Assembly (NCBI GenBank): GCA_900547825.1
Contig: URII01000028.1
Coordinates: 1-28,754 of the forward strand
Length of the DNA stretch: 28,754 bases
Source: an uncultured Porphyromonadaceae bacterium
Lineage (GTDB): Bacteria > Bacteroidota > Bacteroidia > Bacteroidales > Muribaculaceae
Direction of reading: 5' to 3'
In this document: positions 8,175-17,028 of the stretch, piece after piece
Layout of the letters: the number at the start of each line of letters is the position of its first letter
Position numbering within the stretch: the first letter of the stretch is position 1
The notes under the pieces: model-generated
Told to the model about the DNA's origin: nothing
The model's input: only the letters and a program-made list of their open reading frames with translations
Databases searched by the model: none
Made by a program: the position numbers and the translations under genes

Positions 8175-8578
8175 CAGTCACTGTCTCCTTTCCCGGGTAT
8201 AAACTGCATACGGTTATATTGTGCGAACACGGTAGATGTTATGAAGCCATGGCGGCGGAATATGTCAGTGTGCCTTTTATGACTCAGCGCCGTGACAGGT
8301 TTATCGGAATTGTCAAGTATATGGTTCAGCAGCGCATCAATAATCTCACTATTGTCATCGCGTATATAATAATTGTCGAGAGAAAGGCCTCCACGTGTTG
8401 TTTTCACCGGCATAAAACCAACTACCTCGCCATTGGTAATGCAGATATGCCAACAGTGTTGCGGGGTAGTCTTAAACGGGTAATTGTTGTTATAGCGCAG
8501 GACTTCCGGACTCATGACCAACCGCGCCACAAGTTCATATAACCGGTCATCTGTGCCATGAAGGCTTATCAATTTCAT
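8174..8578 (-). CDS. GNAT-like acetyltransferase, first gene of the IbrA/IbrB unit
   Basis: 134 aa from ATG 8578. A longer reading begins at 8623, but the TAACTTTG promoter element lies at 8599-8606, inside that extension, so the shorter start is preferred. The pattern ELVARLVMS, CWHICITNGEVVGFMPVK, LDNYYIRDD and FRRHGFI is GNAT-like, with a central beta-hairpin and a final motif-B helix, but the acetyl-CoA loop is degenerate. A substrate cannot be proposed. One-base overlap with the DUF3440 gene indicates co-translation, so it probably belongs functionally with the IbrA/IbrB pair. Confidence 0.75.
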   Translation of the reverse strand: MKLISLHGTDDRLYELVARLVMSPEVLRYNNNYPFKTTPQHCWHICITNGEVVGFMPVKTTRGGLSLDNYYIRDDNSEIIDALLNHILDNSDKPVTALSHKRHTDIFRRHGFITSTVFAQYNRMQFIPGKGDSD

Positions 8579-8598
8579 ACAATCATGCTGTACAACCA

Positions 8599-8606
8599 CA
8601 AAGTTA
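8599..8606 (-). promoter_or_regulatory. -7 element for the GNAT-IbrA-IbrB unit
   Basis: The minus strand reads TAACTTTG, a perfect TAnnTTTG box. The transcript would start around 8593, leaving a leader of about 15 bases before the ATG at 8578. This decides against the upstream ATG at 8623. A TTTG box is present on this strand at 8621-8624 but only 14 bases away, closer than the usual 19-21. Confidence 0.55.
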
Positions 8607-8736
8607 ATGAAAATATTTTTCAAATCTCCTATATTTGTAATTTTATCATCTTTTTTTGCATATCAAGGAAACAGAAACCCTACAACCGTGCTTTAAAATA
8701 TGCGAGGTGGATATGGTTTGATTGGGGAAAGTTTGC

Positions 8737-8744
8737 TATTTTTG
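8737..8744 (+). promoter_or_regulatory. -7 element for the small ORF-dxs-trkA-trkH unit
   Basis: TATTTTTG matches TAnnTTTG and lies 31 bases before the ATG at 8776. A TTTG at 8717-8720 sits 16 bases upstream, a shorter spacing than usual. A second perfect match, TATATTTG at 8630-8637, lies further upstream and could be an additional start. The remainder of the divergent gap 8579-8775 is AT-rich with no other recognisable element. Confidence 0.5.
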
Positions 8745-8775
8745 CAGATAAATATTAAACTAACAACAATCCCGA

Positions 8776-8952
8776 ATGAACAAATCCGTGATAATCCGGT
8801 TCGCCTTCATTGCGGCTCTATGGCTTGTGTTGTGCTATTTGCTTGTTGTGAGCCAGCCGTTTACCTTGAAAGTGGCTTTCATAATAATAGCCTCCGGAAT
8901 CATTGTATTTGTTCCTCTATATAAAAAATACAGGAAACTGAATGGAAAATGA
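8776..8952 (+). CDS. 58-aa membrane protein, coupled to dxs
   Basis: A short reading frame from ATG 8776 to TGA 8952 encodes 58 aa. It begins MNKSVIIRFAFIAALWLVLC, has a second hydrophobic segment (LKVAFIIIASGIIVFVPL, about 31-48) and ends with a basic tail (YKKYRKLNGK). This predicts two membrane helices with a short loop at SQPFT and both ends probably in the cytoplasm. The last 11 bases overlap the start of dxs in another frame, and a good -7 element lies just upstream, which argues that the frame is translated. I recognise no family. It could act in the membrane or serve mainly as a leader setting translation of dxs. Confidence 0.65.
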   Translation: MNKSVIIRFAFIAALWLVLCYLLVVSQPFTLKVAFIIIASGIIVFVPLYKKYRKLNGK

Positions 8953-10879
8953 AGCCAGTTATCCGTTACTCGGCAAAATCAATTCGCCGGCGGATTTACG
9001 GAAACTTGATATCGACCGTCTTCCCGAGGTTTGTGACGAATTACGGCGCTGCCTTATAGCCACCTTATCGGAACACCCGGGCCATTTCGCTTCAAGCATG
9101 GGGGCGGTGGAACTGACTGTAGCGCTTCATTATGTTTTCAACACTCCGTATGACCGTATAGTATGGGATGTAGGACATCAGGCTTACGGTCATAAGATAC
9201 TGACCGGACGGTTCCATAATTTCGACTCAATAAGGCAATTGGGAGGCATTTCAGGATTTCCGAACCCTGCCGAAAGCGAATATGACACTTTCATAGCCGG
9301 ACATGCCTCCAATTCCATTTCAGCAGCTCTCGGCATGTCGATAGCTTCGTCCCTTAAAAACGAAGTGCCGCGCCGCAATGCGGTAGCCGTGATCGGAGAC
9401 GCCTCCATAGGAGGGGGGCTGGCATTCGAAGGGCTAAACAATGCTGCCAACTCAAACAGCAACATACTCATCATCCTGAACGATAATGATATGTCGATAG
9501 ACCGCAACGTGGGGTCGCTCAATTCCTACTTAGCGCATCTTACTGCTTCGAAAACCTACAACAACATGCGCTACAAGGCCTATCGCGGCATGAAAAGCTT
9601 AGGCCTTGTGACGGACCGGAGCAAACATACCATTTTAAGGTTCAACAACAGCCTGAAATCGTTGCTGTCGCACGAACAGAATATATTCGAAGGGCTGAAT
9701 ATCCGCTATTTCGGGCCGTTTGACGGCCATGACGTGCACACTGTGGTACGCATACTCAGCGACATAAAGGATATGAACGGACCAAAGATACTGCATCTGC
9801 GCACCGTAAAAGGAAAAGGTTTCGAACCGGCCGAAAAAGATCCGGCCGCATGGCATGCCCCTGGATATTTTGATCCGGCTACAGGCCGCAAGCTCAACAA
9901 GGACAAAAGCGACGCTCCCCCAAAATTCCAGAATGTAATGGGCGAGACATTAGTGGAGCTTGCCAAGACAAATGACCGTATTGTGGCAATAACCGCAGCC
10001 ATGCCATCGGGAACCTCCGTAAACAAGATGATGGAAGCGTATCCGTCGCGGTCATTCGACGTGGGTATATCCGAAGGCCATGCCGTAACATTCTCGGCAG
10101 GTTTGGCTTCGGAAGGGCTGTTGCCGTTCTGTGCCATTTATTCGTCGTTCCTCCAGCGGGGATATGATCAGGTGATCCACGATGTGGCCATAAAAGGGCT
10201 TCCGGTGGTGTTGTGTATTGACCGCGCGGGAATAGTAGGCGAAGACGGTGTGACACATCACGGAATTTTTGATCTCGCCTATCTGCGCAACATTCCCGGC
10301 ATGACACTTGCAGCCCCACGCAATGAACATCAGTTGCGAAACCTGATGTTCACAGCCCAATTGGCTCCTGAAGGTCCGTTTGCAATACGCTATCCGCGAG
10401 GCCGCGGCTCCATACGTGAATGGCGCAACGAGATGAAAGCTATGCCGAAAGGGCGCGGAGAGAAACTCAAGGATGGCTCGGACGTTGCAGTAGTGACAAT
10501 AGGCACAGTTGGAAACGCCGCATTGGAGGCTGCTTTAAAGGCAGAAGCCGAACAGGGTGTCTCGGCCGCTGTATATGACCTGATTTTCCTGAAGCCTATC
10601 GATAACGATATTCTTCATGAAATAGGACGCAGCCGAATGCCCGTGGTTACAGTGGAGGACGGAGTACGCGAAGGGGGCATGGGATCGGCCGTAATGGAAT
10701 GGCTGCATGATCATGGCTACAGCAACCATGTGACACGGCTCGGATTGCCCGACAAGTTCATTGCCCACGGCAGTGTGGCAGAACTTCACGCCATAGCCGG
10801 CATAGACATGGAGAGTATTGGAAAGGCTATAACTACCGCCGCCTTGCAGCATAGCCCGCAAACCCAACACAAGCTATGA
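8942..10879 (+). CDS. dxs: 1-deoxy-D-xylulose-5-phosphate synthase
   Basis: 645 aa, full family length. It condenses pyruvate and glyceraldehyde-3-phosphate to DXP with thiamine diphosphate, the first step of the MEP isoprenoid pathway in the cytoplasm. Visible landmarks are DVGHQAYGHKILTGR (76-90), the ThDP/Mg motif IGDASIGGG to LNDN (about 151-182) with GDA in place of the common GDG, YFGPFDGHD, and ISEGHAVTFSAGLASEG with the catalytic glutamate, followed by the pyrimidine and C-terminal transketolase domains. It overlaps trkA by four bases (ATGA) and the small membrane ORF by 11 bases. Confidence 0.97.
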   Translation: MENEASYPLLGKINSPADLRKLDIDRLPEVCDELRRCLIATLSEHPGHFASSMGAVELTVALHYVFNTPYDRIVWDVGHQAYGHKILTGRFHNFDSIRQLGGISGFPNPAESEYDTFIAGHASNSISAALGMSIASSLKNEVPRRNAVAVIGDASIGGGLAFEGLNNAANSNSNILIILNDNDMSIDRNVGSLNSYLAHLTASKTYNNMRYKAYRGMKSLGLVTDRSKHTILRFNNSLKSLLSHEQNIFEGLNIRYFGPFDGHDVHTVVRILSDIKDMNGPKILHLRTVKGKGFEPAEKDPAAWHAPGYFDPATGRKLNKDKSDAPPKFQNVMGETLVELAKTNDRIVAITAAMPSGTSVNKMMEAYPSRSFDVGISEGHAVTFSAGLASEGLLPFCAIYSSFLQRGYDQVIHDVAIKGLPVVLCIDRAGIVGEDGVTHHGIFDLAYLRNIPGMTLAAPRNEHQLRNLMFTAQLAPEGPFAIRYPRGRGSIREWRNEMKAMPKGRGEKLKDGSDVAVVTIGTVGNAALEAALKAEAEQGVSAAVYDLIFLKPIDNDILHEIGRSRMPVVTVEDGVREGGMGSAVMEWLHDHGYSNHVTRLGLPDKFIAHGSVAELHAIAGIDMESIGKAITTAALQHSPQTQHKL

Positions 10880-12210
10880 GAATAATAATAGCAGGCTCTG
10901 GAGAAGTAGGCACACACCTTGCCAAGCTCCTGTCAAAAGAGGATCAGGACATAATGGTGATCGACAAAAATGCCGAACGCCTTGCCATGCTTGACGCCAA
11001 TTATAATCTCATGACACACAGGGGAAGTCCCATATCATTCGACGGACTCAAGGAAGCTGGCGCAGAGCGGTGCGATCTGTTTATAGCTGTGACTCCATGG
11101 GAAACGACTAATGTGACAGCCTGCTCAATAGCCAAAAGCATAGGAGCGAAACGCACAGTGGCGAGAATTGACAATTACGAATATATGAGATCGGTAAACC
11201 GCTGTTTCTTTTCAGGGATAGGGGTTGACGAGCTGATATATCCCGAATATCTCGCGGCGCTTGAAATACGTACTGCCCTTGAGCGCTCATGGGTGCGTCA
11301 CTGGGTGGAACTACACGACGGACGGCTTATAATGGTGGGCGTAAAGATCAACAGTTGCGCACAACTTGTTGACATGCAGCTGAAGGAACTCGCCAAAATC
11401 CACCATCATTTCCATATAGCCGCGATAAAACGCCGCCATGAAACCATCATACCTCGAGGCGACGACAGGATATGCGACGGCGACATAGTCTATTTCATCA
11501 CCACCAAGGAGCATGTGGACAACATACGACGGATGTGCGGGAAAGTGGATGAACCCATACGCCGTGTAATGATAATGGGCGGTTCACGCATTGCCATACG
11601 CCTGGCACATCTTGTCGGCGACGATTACCGCATCACAATAATGGATGTAGACCGCGAGGTATGCAGGCGCATAGCCGACAAATGCCCGCATGCCACAGTG
11701 ATAAACGGCGACGCACGCGACATAGAGACCCTGCGAAGCGAAGGGGTGGCCGATATGGACGCTTTTATAGCGCTGACCGACAGCAGTGAGTCAAATATTC
11801 TGTCATGTCTCACAGCAAAAGAATTCGGTGTCAAAAAAACTGTGGCGGAAGTAGAGAACATACAGCTTATCAGCGAAGCCGAAAATCTGAATATAGGCAC
11901 AATCATAAACAAGAAGCTGCTGGCTTCGAGCAAGATATTCCAGCTGCTTATCGATGCCGACACCGAGAATGCCAAATGTCTCGCACTCGCCGATGCAGAG
12001 GTGGCAGAAATAGAGGTACGGGAAGGCGCGCGCATAGCGAAAGCGCCGGTAAAGGATCTGAAAATATCACGCGATATAACTCTTGCCGGCATGGTGCGCG
12101 ACGGCAAAGGGATGCTCATAACCGGAGCCACCCATTTGCGTCCGGGTGATTTCGTTCTTGTGTTCTCTCTATCCGGCGCTATGAACAAGCTGGAAAAACT
12201 ATTCAAGTGA
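10876..12210 (+). CDS. trkA: Trk potassium uptake regulatory protein TrkA
   Basis: 444 aa with two tandem RCK units. The first Rossmann fold starts MRIIIAGSGEVGTHLAKLL, with the GxGxxG NAD(H)-binding loop and acidic VIDKN end of strand 2. The second begins near RRVMIMGGSRIAIRLAHLV. Each is followed by a TrkA-C domain; the last contains ITGATHLRPGDFVLVFS. It is a peripheral cytoplasmic subunit that gates TrkH in response to nucleotides. Its ATG overlaps the dxs stop, and trkH follows after 19 bases. Confidence 0.96.
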   Translation: MRIIIAGSGEVGTHLAKLLSKEDQDIMVIDKNAERLAMLDANYNLMTHRGSPISFDGLKEAGAERCDLFIAVTPWETTNVTACSIAKSIGAKRTVARIDNYEYMRSVNRCFFSGIGVDELIYPEYLAALEIRTALERSWVRHWVELHDGRLIMVGVKINSCAQLVDMQLKELAKIHHHFHIAAIKRRHETIIPRGDDRICDGDIVYFITTKEHVDNIRRMCGKVDEPIRRVMIMGGSRIAIRLAHLVGDDYRITIMDVDREVCRRIADKCPHATVINGDARDIETLRSEGVADMDAFIALTDSSESNILSCLTAKEFGVKKTVAEVENIQLISEAENLNIGTIINKKLLASSKIFQLLIDADTENAKCLALADAEVAEIEVREGARIAKAPVKDLKISRDITLAGMVRDGKGMLITGATHLRPGDFVLVFSLSGAMNKLEKLFK

Positions 12211-12229
12211 TAAACTCCGACCGAACGAA

Positions 12230-13702
12230 ATGCGACAGACATATTTCTCCATAAACCTGCCCCGTGTGTTCAAAATCATAGGGTGGCTCCTTATGATCGA
12301 AGCTGCATTCATGCTGGTGCCTGTGGTAACGGCCCTTATGCTGCACGAACCCGACTGGAAGGAATTTCTTATGTCATCCATACTTACCGCCGTGCCCGGA
12401 GCTGCAATGTCATTCGGTATCCGTTCGCGCAGAAATGATATGGGGAAACGCGAAGGGTTCCTGCTCACAGCCTCGGTGTGGATATTCTTCTCGCTTTTCG
12501 GCATGCTGCCTTTTATTCTCGGGCCGCATCCGTTCTCTGTCACGGATGCGTTTTTTGAAACCATGTCGGCATTCACCACCACAGGAGTTTCGATAGTAAC
12601 CAAAGCCGACAACTGTTCAGCCACACTGCTTTTATGGCGAAGCCTGATGCAATGGATAGGTGGAATGGGTATAATAATGTTCACCCTCGCTGTGATACCT
12701 ATGCTGAATTACAGCGGAGGCATGCAGATGTTCAACGCCGAGGTAACCGGCATAACGCACGACAAGATCCGCCCCCGCATAAGCCAGACTGTAAGAGGAT
12801 TATGGTTAGTCTACCTTTCTTTTACGGTTATTCTGCTTCTGCTTCTGTGGGCAGGGCCTATGAATTTTTTCGAAAGCCTGTGCCATGCCATGTCGACCAT
12901 TTCAACAGGCGGATTCTCGACACATCCCGACGGGATAGGAGCGTTTAACTCGCTCTATGTAAAAATCGTCATAATGGTGTTCATGTTTCTTGGCGGTGTC
13001 AATTTCACTCTGCTTTTCCATACCGTGACCTCATCGCCGGCCAATTTGTGGAAAAACGGAGTATTCCGTATCTATGTATGGGTAATAGCGGGCGTGTATC
13101 TGTTTTTCGCGCTTACCATACTTGCCCAGGGGAAATATGACGGAATAGGATCGGTGACTGTGGACCCACTGTTCCAGATCATATCCACCATAACATCCAC
13201 GGGATATTGCATAAGCAATTTTGAAAACTGGGGAGCGGGCGTGATGGTAGTCATAATAGTGCTTATGTTTACCGGAGCATGCGCCGGATCCACAAGCGGG
13301 GGCGCGAAACTTGACCGCGTGGGCTGCGCGTTCTACAACATGGTAAACGAAGTGCGGCGGTCGCTGCGGCCCAACGCCATCTATGTGGTGCGGCTCAACG
13401 GCAAGACCGTGCCGGAGGAAACTCTCAACAAAATATTTGCTTTCTGTTCGTTTTTCATAACCATAGCCTTGATCGGGGCATTGATCCTGACATTGGAGGG
13501 GCTGCCTCTCTACGACTCACTTTTTGCATCATTCTCATGCATGGGCAACACGGGGCTTGGGGCTGGCGTGACCGGCGCAGAAGGGTCATATGAAGTATTG
13601 GGCGAAGTAAGCAAATGGGCCCTTGCATCTATAATGCTTATCGGACGTTTGGAAATATTCACAGTATTGGTTATATTTGCACCTGAATTTTGGAGAAAAT
13701 AA
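12230..13702 (+). CDS. trkH: Trk-type potassium transporter, membrane subunit TrkH
   Basis: 490 aa, strongly hydrophobic. The four P-loop selectivity filters of the Trk/Ktr/HKT superfamily are all readable: TTTGVS (116-121), STGGF (225-229), STGYC (323-327) and NTGLGAG (440-446), each within a membrane-pore-membrane repeat. LMQWIGGMGIIMF is another family hallmark. It forms the potassium channel in the inner membrane with TrkA. It is the last gene of the dxs transcript. Bases 13703-13773 separate it from the next gene with no clear terminator. Confidence 0.96.
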   Translation: MRQTYFSINLPRVFKIIGWLLMIEAAFMLVPVVTALMLHEPDWKEFLMSSILTAVPGAAMSFGIRSRRNDMGKREGFLLTASVWIFFSLFGMLPFILGPHPFSVTDAFFETMSAFTTTGVSIVTKADNCSATLLLWRSLMQWIGGMGIIMFTLAVIPMLNYSGGMQMFNAEVTGITHDKIRPRISQTVRGLWLVYLSFTVILLLLLWAGPMNFFESLCHAMSTISTGGFSTHPDGIGAFNSLYVKIVIMVFMFLGGVNFTLLFHTVTSSPANLWKNGVFRIYVWVIAGVYLFFALTILAQGKYDGIGSVTVDPLFQIISTITSTGYCISNFENWGAGVMVVIIVLMFTGACAGSTSGGAKLDRVGCAFYNMVNEVRRSLRPNAIYVVRLNGKTVPEETLNKIFAFCSFFITIALIGALILTLEGLPLYDSLFASFSCMGNTGLGAGVTGAEGSYEVLGEVSKWALASIMLIGRLEIFTVLVIFAPEFWRK

Positions 13703-13773
13703 CCCTATCTAAACTTTCTTCTGAATTTCACACACATTCTTTAACACATTTATAAATCAATAAATTTTATCAC

Positions 13774-15507
13774 ATGAAATCTCTTTATCTATCCGTTCTC
13801 GGGATCACTATTCCGTGCGCATTCGCGTTAACCGGATGTACCGATGACGACTATGATCTGTCCGATCTCGACAAAACCGCACAGATCCCGGTAAATGACC
13901 TGACTGTTCCGGTCAATATTGACGAGATCTATCTTTCCGACATTATTGATGTCAAACCCGGCGACCGTGTACAGATAGTTGACGGCGGTTACGCTGTGGT
14001 GGAGGAAAACACATTCAATTCCGATCCGATAGAGGTGGATGACGTAACTCTTTCAAGCCCTATGCTTGAATCATCTACCCGGAATATATCGCTTGACGGT
14101 GCAGCAACACTTCTCGAATCCGGACAGCCTTTGCTGCTGCCCCTCGGAAGCGATGAGTCGGCATACGACCTTACGGCAAGCGATGTCAGTGCCTATATAG
14201 TTTCGGTAAAAGAGGTGGATTGTGACCTTAAAATAACCATAGCCTTATCACTCAACGGGTTCGGCGACAAACTCAAATCCATGAGCCTGCGCAATGTAGT
14301 GCTCGGCATACCCAAAGGACTCGGGAATGTGACAGGTAACGGACGTTATTCAGCCGAAAGCGGAGAATTCCACGTCACAGATTCCCGCATTAACGGCACA
14401 AAGGCCGAAATTGAAATTGCGGCAAAAAAACTTGACTTCATAAAATGCGGAGCTGTATACAACGCCGACGCACACACTATGAAATTCGCCGATAAACTAA
14501 AAGTAATCAGCGGTGAGGCAGTGATAACAGCTTCCGATTTCACCACCACCGACTTCTCTACCCTACCCTCATATTGCACTTACCGCACGGATTTCGACCT
14601 CTCACGCGTATACATTACAGGTTTCAGCGGACGTATACGCTACGATCTGACAAGCTTCGACATACCTCAGGTTGATCTTACGGATCTTCCCGATGTACTT
14701 TCCCAGCCCGGAACTGATATAAAACTTGTAAATCCATGTCTCTATCTGCGGATCGAGAATCCAGTATCAGCCTATTCACTTCATGCTGTAACCGGCTTTG
14801 AGATAAAGGCTTTACGCGAAGGTCAGCCAACCCAGTCATATTCACTTCCCGCGCCATTCACCGTTACGTCGGAACCCGAGAGCGAATATTGCCTGTCGCC
14901 CACAAAACCATCGGAATACCTTACGGCATTTGCCAATTCGCAGCATATTCCTTTCCCTTCACTCGGAAATATATTCTCAGGCGACGGCCTTCCCCAGTCG
15001 CTTGACATAAACCTCATAAATCCCGAGCTCCCCGAACAGGAGGTAACCGGATTCAAATTAGGACACAAACTCGGAAGCGTACACGGATCATACTATTTCT
15101 TCGCACCCATAGAACTTGGAGCCGGATCAAAAATAACATATAGCGATGTTCTCGACGGCTGGAGTTCAGAGGATCTCGACAAAGTCACGATCTCGAGACT
15201 CCATGTCACGGCCTCCGTAACTACCGATGTGCCTGTGTCATTGAAATTCAGCGCATATCCTATCGACAAAGATGGCAACCAGATCAACGATGTGGAGATT
15301 GATGGCGGATATGTCGATGCAAGTGCCATAGACCAGCAGCTTGACATAAACATTACCGGAACTGTAACCGGTCTGGCAGGTATCAGATTCACCGCCGTAG
15401 CCGCGCCCAAACCCGGAGAGGATGCGTCGGCACTTCGTCCCGGCATGAATATAAAGTTATCGAAAATCCGGGCCACAGTTTCAGGCTATTATCTCACCAC
15501 GCTTTAA
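13774..15507 (+). CDS. Large lipoprotein of unknown function
   Basis: 577 aa. The N-terminus MKSLYLSVLG to LTGC is a lipoprotein signal with the acylated cysteine at 22, followed by an acidic stretch (TDDDYDLSDLD), so it should be anchored in the outer or inner membrane facing the periplasm or outside. The body is rich in beta-type sequence, with repeated phrases such as VDLTDLP, NLINPELPEQ and LDINITGTV, and no catalytic motif was seen. It may contain tandem immunoglobulin-like or LEA/bactericidal-permeability-like beta modules, but I cannot assign a family. Its stop is 23 bases before the outer-membrane barrel gene, which suggests the two work together at the surface. An upstream -7 candidate (13672-13679) is inside trkH. 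Confidence 0.85.
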   Translation: MKSLYLSVLGITIPCAFALTGCTDDDYDLSDLDKTAQIPVNDLTVPVNIDEIYLSDIIDVKPGDRVQIVDGGYAVVEENTFNSDPIEVDDVTLSSPMLESSTRNISLDGAATLLESGQPLLLPLGSDESAYDLTASDVSAYIVSVKEVDCDLKITIALSLNGFGDKLKSMSLRNVVLGIPKGLGNVTGNGRYSAESGEFHVTDSRINGTKAEIEIAAKKLDFIKCGAVYNADAHTMKFADKLKVISGEAVITASDFTTTDFSTLPSYCTYRTDFDLSRVYITGFSGRIRYDLTSFDIPQVDLTDLPDVLSQPGTDIKLVNPCLYLRIENPVSAYSLHAVTGFEIKALREGQPTQSYSLPAPFTVTSEPESEYCLSPTKPSEYLTAFANSQHIPFPSLGNIFSGDGLPQSLDINLINPELPEQEVTGFKLGHKLGSVHGSYYFFAPIELGAGSKITYSDVLDGWSSEDLDKVTISRLHVTASVTTDVPVSLKFSAYPIDKDGNQINDVEIDGGYVDASAIDQQLDINITGTVTGLAGIRFTAVAAPKPGEDASALRPGMNIKLSKIRATVSGYYLTTL

Positions 15508-15530
15508 TCACCAGTCTAAATCACACAACT

Positions 15531-16904
15531 ATGAAAATTTTCAACCCTAAATATATCGTCGCAGCCCTGTTTATATCTCTCCCTGCGATCCTTACCGCCC
15601 AGAACACATATTCCGGTTATTTCGTTGACGGATATACTTACCGGTTCCGCATGAATCCGGCATTCGGCAATGATTCAACAAAATTCGTATCCATTCCCGG
15701 AGTGGCAAATATAAATGTAGCGGCACGAGGCAATCTCCACGTGAGGGATGTGTTCTATAACGTAGACGGCAAGACCACAACGTTCCTGAATCCCGGCGTA
15801 AGCGTGTCGGAACTGATGAACAATCTGAGCGACAACAACAAAGTAGGCGCCGATGTGAACATCACAGTGCTTGCCGGAGGCTTCAAAGCGTGGGGAGGCT
15901 ACAACACCGTGTCGATCAACGCACGGGCCAATGCCAACCTCAGAGCGCCAAAGGAACTTTTCAGGCTGCTCAAACAGGGTGTGGAGAACAAGACCTACGA
16001 TATATCCAATCTCGGAGCCCATGCCGATGCATATGTGGAAATGGCGTTCGGCCATTCACGCGAAATAAACAAGCATTGGCGTGTGGGCGGAGCATTGAAA
16101 TTCCTTCTCGGCGGAGGCAATATGGACGCTAAGCTAAACAATGCCAAGCTGACTCTCGGCGAGGACAACTGGACCATACAATCCAATGCCGAACTGCACT
16201 CGAGTGTAAAAGGCCTGTATTACAAGACCGATCTAAACAAAAACACCGGACATGAATATGTAAGCGGAATGGATGTGGACGGCACCGGCCTCAACGGATT
16301 CGGAATGGCGTTGGACCTCGGAGCGGTATACACCCTTAATCAGGACTGGCAGTTCTCAGCTGCTCTGCTTGATTTCGGATTCATACATTGGAACAACGAT
16401 ATGCTCGCCACAACCCATGGCACCAAGACCTTTGAAACCGACCGCTACACATTCAATGTCAATGACGACGCCACAAACAGCTTCGACAACGAATGGGACA
16501 AGATACGCGACGACATATCAGCCCTCTATGAACTTGACAATGCAGGTGATGCGGGCGGCCGCACCAAGATGATTGCCGCCACGCTTAATTTCGGCGCGCA
16601 ATATACTCTGCCGGTCTACCGCAAACTTAATTTCGGACTTGTCAACACCACCCGCATTCAGGGTGACTATACCTGGACCGATTTCCGACTCTCGGCCAAC
16701 GTAGCTCCGGTGAAGATGTTCTCCGCCTCAGCCAATCTTGCATTAGGAACATACGGGGCAGGTTTCGGCTGGCTACTCAACTATCATTACACAGGATTTG
16801 GCATATTCATGGGCATGGACCATACACTCGGCAAGCTTTCCAAGGACGGCATTCCCCTGTCAAGCAACGCAAGCTTCAACTTAGGCATGAACGTGCTTTT
16901 CTGA
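15531..16904 (+). CDS. Outer-membrane beta-barrel protein, probable DUF5723 family
   Basis: 457 aa. A signal peptide ending LPAILTAQ is followed by NTYSGYFVDGYTYRFRMNPAFG, a start typical of the Bacteroidetes DUF5723 proteins. The rest alternates polar and hydrophobic residues in amphipathic strands (for example FGMALDLGAVYTL, WQFSAALLDFGFIHW) and ends SFNLGMNVLF, with the aromatic C-terminus of outer-membrane barrels. No function is established for the family; no plug or TonB box is visible. It is the second gene of a pair with the lipoprotein, and a strong hairpin follows at 16935. Confidence 0.8.
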   Translation: MKIFNPKYIVAALFISLPAILTAQNTYSGYFVDGYTYRFRMNPAFGNDSTKFVSIPGVANINVAARGNLHVRDVFYNVDGKTTTFLNPGVSVSELMNNLSDNNKVGADVNITVLAGGFKAWGGYNTVSINARANANLRAPKELFRLLKQGVENKTYDISNLGAHADAYVEMAFGHSREINKHWRVGGALKFLLGGGNMDAKLNNAKLTLGEDNWTIQSNAELHSSVKGLYYKTDLNKNTGHEYVSGMDVDGTGLNGFGMALDLGAVYTLNQDWQFSAALLDFGFIHWNNDMLATTHGTKTFETDRYTFNVNDDATNSFDNEWDKIRDDISALYELDNAGDAGGRTKMIAATLNFGAQYTLPVYRKLNFGLVNTTRIQGDYTWTDFRLSANVAPVKMFSASANLALGTYGAGFGWLLNYHYTGFGIFMGMDHTLGKLSKDGIPLSSNASFNLGMNVLF

Positions 16905-16934
16905 CACGGGCCATCTCCGTACTCGATCAATAAA

Positions 16935-16973
16935 AGAAGCCGCGGGTTCCCTTTACGGAATTCCGCGGCTTCT
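16935..16973. terminator. Hairpin terminator after the barrel gene
   Basis: An 11-bp perfect stem AGAAGCCGCGG (16935-16945) pairs with CCGCGGCTTCT (16963-16973); the inner TTCC/GGAA can extend it. It lies 31 bases after the barrel stop. A T-run follows only on the minus-strand side, so as a plus-strand terminator it lacks a good U-tract, although the stem is very stable. It separates the barrel gene from the recombinase. Confidence 0.65.
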
Positions 16974-17028
16974 GTATAGAGACACATCCATCCAACTTCC
17001 CAAACCACGGATGTTTTTGTATTTTATC

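Noticed and set aside
9393..9401. GDA instead of GDG in the Dxs thiamine-diphosphate motif, as a sign of inactivation.
   Set aside because: The rest of the motif, the catalytic glutamate and full length are intact, and from memory GDAS-type variants occur in Dxs of other Bacteroidetes.
13672..13679. TATATTTG inside the end of trkH as a promoter for the lipoprotein gene.
   Set aside because: It is within coding sequence about 95 bases upstream with no clear -33 box; it could act but support is too weak to list.
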